10,081 nt of DNA, from contig JBGTIH010000147.1 in the NCBI GenBank assembly GCA_041745765.1, positions 1 through 10,081 on the forward strand. The letters are read 5' to 3'. The DNA comes from JAHCHG01 sp041745765 (GTDB taxonomy: Bacteria > Acidobacteriota > Blastocatellia > Pyrinomonadales > Pyrinomonadaceae). Under the pieces are notes generated by a model. It worked only from the letters and a program-made list of their open reading frames with translations. It did not search any database and was not told the DNA's origin. Below are positions 6,535 through 10,081 of the stretch, one piece after another (within the stretch, counting starts at the first letter, position 1; every line of letters begins with the position of its first letter). Position numbers and translations under genes: made by a program.

Positions 6535-8478
6535 TTGAGTTCTAAAGCAAAACAAGTTTTACTGTGGTTAATGATTATTTCCAGCGGATTGTTGCTTATT
6601 TATTTTTTACAAAGCAAACAAACAACGCCCGATGATTTGACCATTTCCGCAGCCATTACCCGCATCAATAACAAGGATTTTAAAGAGGCGCATTTTAAGC
6701 AATCTCAAATTGAATTCGTGGATAATGCGGATAAAAAATACATTACCACAATCGGCAGCGATCCGACCCGTGAATTGGTTTTAGGGACGATCAAGCAATA
6801 TAACGAAGCCAATTCAGCGGCGCAGATTGAAGTAAAGGAAGAACCGCAATCGAGCGGTTGGGGTTGGATAGTTTTATTAAACGCGCTTCCATTTCTGCTT
6901 CTAATTGGATTTCTCGCATTCACTTTGCGGCAAATGCAGGCGGGCGGCAATAAAGCTCTGAGCTTCGGTAAATCAAAGGCAAAACTCCTTAATAATCAGC
7001 AAAAACGCGTAACCTTCAAGGATGTTGCCGGAGTTGATGAAGCCAAGGAAGAATTGCAGGAAATTATCGAATTTCTGAAAGATCCGCAAAAATTCCAAAA
7101 ACTCGGCGGAAAAATTCCAAAAGGCGTTTTGATGGTGGGTCCTCCTGGAACGGGGAAAACTCTGCTTGCCAAAGCTGTCGCCGGTGAAGCGAATGTTCCG
7201 TTCTTCTCGATTTCAGGTTCCGATTTCGTCGAAATGTTCGTTGGTGTCGGAGCTTCGCGTGTTCGAGATTTATTTGAACAAGGCAAAAAGAATGCGCCGT
7301 GTATTATTTTTATTGACGAAATTGATGCGGTCGGTCGTCATCGCGGCGCAGGCTTAGGCGGCGGACACGATGAACGTGAACAGACTTTGAATCAATTGCT
7401 CGTCGAAATGGACGGTTTTGAATCGAACGACGGCGTTATCTTAATGGCTTCGACGAACAGACCGGACGTACTCGACCCCGCGCTTCTTCGCCCTGGTAGA
7501 TTTGACCGCAGAGTTATGGTCGGCAGACCGGACATTAAAGGACGGGAAGGAATCTTGAAAGTTCATACGCGCAAAATTCCTCTGGACGAAAATGTTGATA
7601 TCAACGTTATCGCCCGCGGAACTCCCGGATTTACGGGCGCGGATTTAGCTAATCTTGTTAATGAAGCGGCGCTTAATGCGGCGCGTTATAACAAAAAAGT
7701 CGTCACGATGTCGGATTTTGAAGTTTCAAAAGACAAAGTAATGATGGGCGCGGAACGCAAGAGTATGGTTTTGTCGGACGATGAAAAACGTCTGACGGCG
7801 TCTCACGAAGCGGGACACACGCTCGTCGGTCTAAAAGTTCCGTCGGCTGATCCGGTTCATAAGGTTTCGATCATTCCGCGCGGAATGGCGCTCGGCGTAA
7901 CAATGCAGCTTCCTGAAGAAGACCGTCATAGCTACACGAAAGAGCATCTGACGAGCAGAATTGCGATTTTGATGGGCGGACGAATTGCCGAGGAAATCTA
8001 TCTCGGCGAAGATCAGATCACGACCGGCGCATCGAACGACATCGAACGCGCAACCGAACTTGCCCGCGCGATGGTTTGCGAATACGGAATGAGTCCGCTC
8101 GGACCTCTGACCTTCGGCAAGAAGGAAGAGCAGATTTTCCTCGGGCGCGAAATATCGCAGCATCGCGATTATTCGGAAGATACGGCGATCAAGATTGATA
8201 TGGAAGTGAAGAAAATCATTGCCGTTCAATACGAATTGGCGAAAAAGGTAATTTCCGAAAACAGCGAAGCGATGGTTCGGCTTGCCGAAGCACTTCTTGA
8301 AAAAGAAACGCTCGACGGAGTTCAGATTCGCCGCGTAGTTGCCGGACTTCCGCTTGACGGTGATGATTCTCCTTCGGATGACGATGACGGAACGGCAAAA
8401 GCCGAAGAAACATCGCATAATCCATTCAAGAAAACCATTCTGCCGCCGATTACCGGAAACAATCCGGCAACAGCGTAA
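6535..8478 (+). CDS. ftsH: ATP-dependent zinc metalloprotease FtsH
   Basis: FtsH is a membrane-bound AAA+ hexamer that extracts and degrades misassembled membrane proteins and short-lived regulators; in proteobacteria these include LpxC and sigma-32. The 647-residue product has a first membrane helix (about 8-25), a periplasmic domain (26-107) and a second helix (about 109-131). It then has Walker A GPPGTGKT (202-209), the pore motif FVGVG, Walker B IIFIDEIDA (D261, E262) and the second region of homology with arginine fingers R322 and R325. The protease zinc site HEAGH (424-428) is followed by the third ligand Asp in GASNDIERA (about D502). Length matches E. coli (644). The tail is unusually acidic (DGDDSPSDDDD) and ends Pro/Asn-rich. 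Translation starts at TTG after a strong GGAGG. It follows tilS, a common arrangement, and is followed by a terminator-like hairpin. Confidence 0.98.
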   Translation: MSSKAKQVLLWLMIISSGLLLIYFLQSKQTTPDDLTISAAITRINNKDFKEAHFKQSQIEFVDNADKKYITTIGSDPTRELVLGTIKQYNEANSAAQIEVKEEPQSSGWGWIVLLNALPFLLLIGFLAFTLRQMQAGGNKALSFGKSKAKLLNNQQKRVTFKDVAGVDEAKEELQEIIEFLKDPQKFQKLGGKIPKGVLMVGPPGTGKTLLAKAVAGEANVPFFSISGSDFVEMFVGVGASRVRDLFEQGKKNAPCIIFIDEIDAVGRHRGAGLGGGHDEREQTLNQLLVEMDGFESNDGVILMASTNRPDVLDPALLRPGRFDRRVMVGRPDIKGREGILKVHTRKIPLDENVDINVIARGTPGFTGADLANLVNEAALNAARYNKKVVTMSDFEVSKDKVMMGAERKSMVLSDDEKRLTASHEAGHTLVGLKVPSADPVHKVSIIPRGMALGVTMQLPEEDRHSYTKEHLTSRIAILMGGRIAEEIYLGEDQITTGASNDIERATELARAMVCEYGMSPLGPLTFGKKEEQIFLGREISQHRDYSEDTAIKIDMEVKKIIAVQYELAKKVISENSEAMVRLAEALLEKETLDGVQIRRVVAGLPLDGDDSPSDDDDGTAKAEETSHNPFKKTILPPITGNNPATA

Positions 8479-8484
8479 GAAAAG

Positions 8485-8542
8485 AAAAAGGTAAAAGGTA
8501 AAAGGTAAAAGTTTGATTTAATTCGGCTTTTACCTTTTTTTT
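8485..8542 (+). terminator. ftsH terminator built from a heptamer repeat and abutting the folP start
   Basis: Three exact tandem copies of GTAAAAG (8491-8511) are followed, after a 15-nt loop region, by CTTTTACC and an 8-T run (8535-8542). AAAAGGTAAAAG (8500-8511) pairs perfectly with CTTTTACCTTTT (8527-8538), and the two upstream repeat registers can pair equally well; AAAAAGGTAAAAG at 8485-8497 gives 13 bp. This is a factor-independent terminator layout starting 6 bp after the ftsH stop. The T-run ends directly at the folP ATG, so any transcript into folP must read through or start within this segment. The stem is AT-rich, so termination is probably partial. Confidence 0.6.
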
Positions 8543-9394
8543 ATGAAAGAATACTGGCAAACATCGAAACGCGAAATTAATTTTTCACATAAAACGCTGG
8601 TGATGGCAATTTTGAATGTAACGCCTGATAGTTTTAGCGACGGCGGAAAGTTTTTTTCGGTGGACGATGCGCTCAAACAAGCCGAAAAACTCATTAAAGA
8701 AGGCGCGGATATTCTGGACATCGGCGGCGAATCTACGCGCCCGAACAGCGCGAGAGTTTCGGCGGAAGAGGAATCAAGGCGAATTGCGCCCGCGAGTGAA
8801 GCAATTGCCGGACGCTTTGATATTCCGATTTCGATTGACACGAGTAAAGCCGAAGTCGCCGAAAGCGCGATAAACTGCGGCGCGGAAATTATCAACGATG
8901 TTTCGGGTTTGCGATTTGATGAACGAATAGCGAAAGTTGCGGCAAAACATCGGGCGGGCTTGGTTTTGATGCACTTGCGCGGAACTTTTGAAACAATGCA
9001 CAAACTTGAGCCAGTCGAAAATATTTTGCGTGAGGTTTCAAAAGATTTTCGTTGGAGCATTAAAAAAGCCAAAAGTGTCGGCGTAAAAAAAGCGCAAATC
9101 GCGCTCGATGTCGGCATCGGTTTCAGCAAAACCTTTGAGCAAAATCTCGAATTGATTGCAAAATTAGATAATATTATTGCTGAGTTTCCGACGTTTCCGA
9201 TGATGGTCGGAGTTTCGCGCAAATCGTTTATCGGAAAAATTTTGGACGACGCGCTCGTTTCTGAAAGATTAAACGGAACGCTTGCCGCCAATACCGTTGC
9301 CGTTTGGAACGGCGCAAATATCGTCCGCGTTCACGATGTCAAAGCGACGATAGAAACGCTGAAAGTTGTCGAAGAAATTAGAAAAAAATTATGA
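8543..9394 (+). CDS. folP: Dihydropteroate synthase FolP
   Basis: This cytoplasmic enzyme condenses dihydropterin pyrophosphate with p-aminobenzoate in folate synthesis and is the sulfonamide target. The 283-residue TIM-barrel product shows ILNVTPDSFSDGG (23-35), ADILDIGGESTRPNS (55-69), SIDTSKAEVA (97-106), EIINDVSGLR (115-124), the LMHLRGTFETM loop (142-152), DVGIGFSKT (189-197), GVSRKSFIG (223-231) and RVHDV (262-266). The usual DPGIGF reads DVGIGF, a Pro-to-Val change beside the pterin-binding Asp; the key Asp, Lys227 and Arg/His residues are kept, so activity is expected. ATG 8543 directly follows an 8-T run and has no Shine-Dalgarno; the next in-frame Met (residue 21) would cut into the first strand. 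It overlaps lptE by ATGA. Confidence 0.97.
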   Translation: MKEYWQTSKREINFSHKTLVMAILNVTPDSFSDGGKFFSVDDALKQAEKLIKEGADILDIGGESTRPNSARVSAEEESRRIAPASEAIAGRFDIPISIDTSKAEVAESAINCGAEIINDVSGLRFDERIAKVAAKHRAGLVLMHLRGTFETMHKLEPVENILREVSKDFRWSIKKAKSVGVKKAQIALDVGIGFSKTFEQNLELIAKLDNIIAEFPTFPMMVGVSRKSFIGKILDDALVSERLNGTLAANTVAVWNGANIVRVHDVKATIETLKVVEEIRKKL

Positions 9395-9942
9395 AGTTTA
9401 TAAAGTTTGCCGTCATCAGTTGTCTTTTTCTGTTCGTTTCGGGTTTTACCGAGTGTTATAAACCGGTAACAAATTCGGGTTTGCCGAGCAATATCAAAAC
9501 GATTGCCGTGCCGGCGTTTCAATTTGAAGTCGAAGGTGCGCGTTACCGCGTCGAGTCGCGTTTTACCGAAGCCGTAACCAAAGAAATTATAAGGCGCGGA
9601 CGCGGACTTCGTGTTCAAGGTTCGCGTGAAGGTGCAGACGCGGTGGTTGAAGGCACGATTCGCAATTTTAATTTTTCGGGCGTTTTGCTTGACCGTCAAG
9701 GTCGCGCCCGCGTTTATGAAGTTACGATTGTTGCGGCGGTTACAATTCGGGATTTGCGCGAAAACAAAATTATCTACGACAATCAGAATTTTATTTTCCG
9801 CGATTCGTTTGAATTTTCCGAAGACCCGCGCTCATTCTTCAATGAAGAAGACCCGGCGGTTGAAAGAATGTCGCGGGCGTTTGCCGAATCGGTTGTTTCA
9901 ACCATTGTCAATGGCTTGGGCGTTAAAGAAGAAAAGAAATAA
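9391..9942 (+). CDS. lptE: LptE-family LPS-assembly lipoprotein
   Basis: LptE is an outer-membrane lipoprotein that plugs the LptD barrel and helps insert LPS into the outer leaflet. The 183-residue product has an N-terminal export signal (MKFIKFAVISCLFLFVSGF) and then Cys22. It continues with the family pattern: IKTIAVPAF, a helix with FTEAVTKEIIRRG, ADAVVEGTIRNF, a YEVTIVAAVTIRDL strand, KIIYDNQNF, and the closing helix ERMSRAFAESVVSTIV. Cys22 sits where family members carry the lipidated Cys, but its preceding residues (F-T-E) are a poor lipobox. VISC at residues 8-11 fits the lipobox consensus but would leave too short a signal. The gene is translationally coupled to folP by an ATGA overlap. 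It ends with a Lys/Glu-rich tail (VKEEKK). Confidence 0.85.
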   Translation: MKFIKFAVISCLFLFVSGFTECYKPVTNSGLPSNIKTIAVPAFQFEVEGARYRVESRFTEAVTKEIIRRGRGLRVQGSREGADAVVEGTIRNFNFSGVLLDRQGRARVYEVTIVAAVTIRDLRENKIIYDNQNFIFRDSFEFSEDPRSFFNEEDPAVERMSRAFAESVVSTIVNGLGVKEEKK

Positions 9943-9953
9943 AAAGTAAAAAG
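9940..9953. repeat. Two-unit heptamer TAAAAAG after lptE
   Basis: Two exact copies of TAAAAAG (9940-9946 and 9947-9953) begin inside the lptE stop codon. Alone this would be trivial in A-rich DNA. It is listed because the period and unit resemble the GTAAAAG array after ftsH. Confidence 0.4.
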
Positions 9954-10028
9954 TTAGTAACTGATTAGGTCTTTGATTTTATGAATTGCCGTCTGCTAAT
10001 GGTCTTTGAAAAATAAATCCGACAATAA

Positions 10029-10081
10029 GGTTCAGAGGCGGGCTACTGCCCGCCAACGGTTATGAATGGCGGGCAGTAGCC
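10029..10081. repeat. REP-like palindrome pair, cut by the window edge
   Basis: GGCGGGCTACTGCCCGCC (10037-10054) is itself a hairpin: GGCGGGC/GCCCGCC, 7 bp with loop TACT. Its part GGCTACTGCCCGCC (10041-10054) is perfectly inverted 13 nt later as GGCGGGCAGTAGCC (10068-10081), and the match still runs at the last base of the window. It is preceded by GGTTCAGAG (10029-10037). The octamer GTTCAGAG is the same head found beside the left-end palindromes. The element lies about 90 bp after lptE and may also terminate or protect the folP-lptE transcript. Confidence 0.65.

Noticed and set aside
7831..8418. A 195-codon minus-strand frame opposite the FtsH protease domain.
   Set aside because: It is a shadow of the highly conserved ftsH region; the peptide is rich in Arg/Phe/Asn with no domain, and no independent promoter or ribosome site is seen.
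8530..9291. A 253-codon open frame on the minus strand opposite folP.
   Set aside because: It is antisense to an unmistakable folP, its translation is Ser/Ile/Arg-rich with no recognisable motif, and long antisense frames are common opposite genes with this codon use.

Overview
The window looks like an ordinary chromosomal housekeeping segment of a diderm (outer-membrane) bacterium with AT-leaning DNA. An LptE-type LPS-assembly lipoprotein and a TonB-C/SLH envelope protein argue for an LPS-bearing diderm. These, together with the many short tandem heptamers, make me lean towards Acidobacteriota (Blastocatellia-like). That placement is inference; no rRNA gene is present to confirm it.

Layout: positions 1-279 are non-coding and hold a three-hairpin REP-like cluster (24-99) and A/T-rich inverted repeats that may end recG transcription. 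Two genes then run on the minus strand: an exported TonB-C/SLH protein (2693-3658) followed by recG (280-2622). A divergent spacer of about 285 bp (3659-3943) separates them from plus-strand genes: an argininosuccinate-lyase homologue (3944-5296) overlapping tilS (5293-6366) by ATGA; a 168-bp leader with mutually exclusive base pairings; ftsH (6535-8478, TTG start with a strong Shine-Dalgarno); a heptamer-built terminator-like hairpin; folP (8543-9394) overlapping lptE (9391-9942) by ATGA; and a second REP-like palindrome cut by the right edge.

Functionally the genes are core ones: replication-fork/recombination repair (recG), tRNA-Ile lysidine modification (tilS), membrane protein quality control (ftsH), folate synthesis (folP) and LPS export (lptE). 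TilS and FtsH are frequent neighbours in bacteria, and FtsH/FolP also occur together.

The most unusual items are: (i) the ArgH homologue, an intact reading frame that has lost the whole catalytic-serine signature loop and other substrate-binding residues, so it is probably a pseudoenzyme or repurposed protein; (ii) a set of unrelated-sequence tandem repeats that all share a 7-bp period, two of them inside recG and tilS as in-frame peptide insertions; (iii) REP-like palindromes at both ends of the window sharing the octamer head GTTCAGAG. I see no CRISPR array, prophage, IS transposase or defence system.
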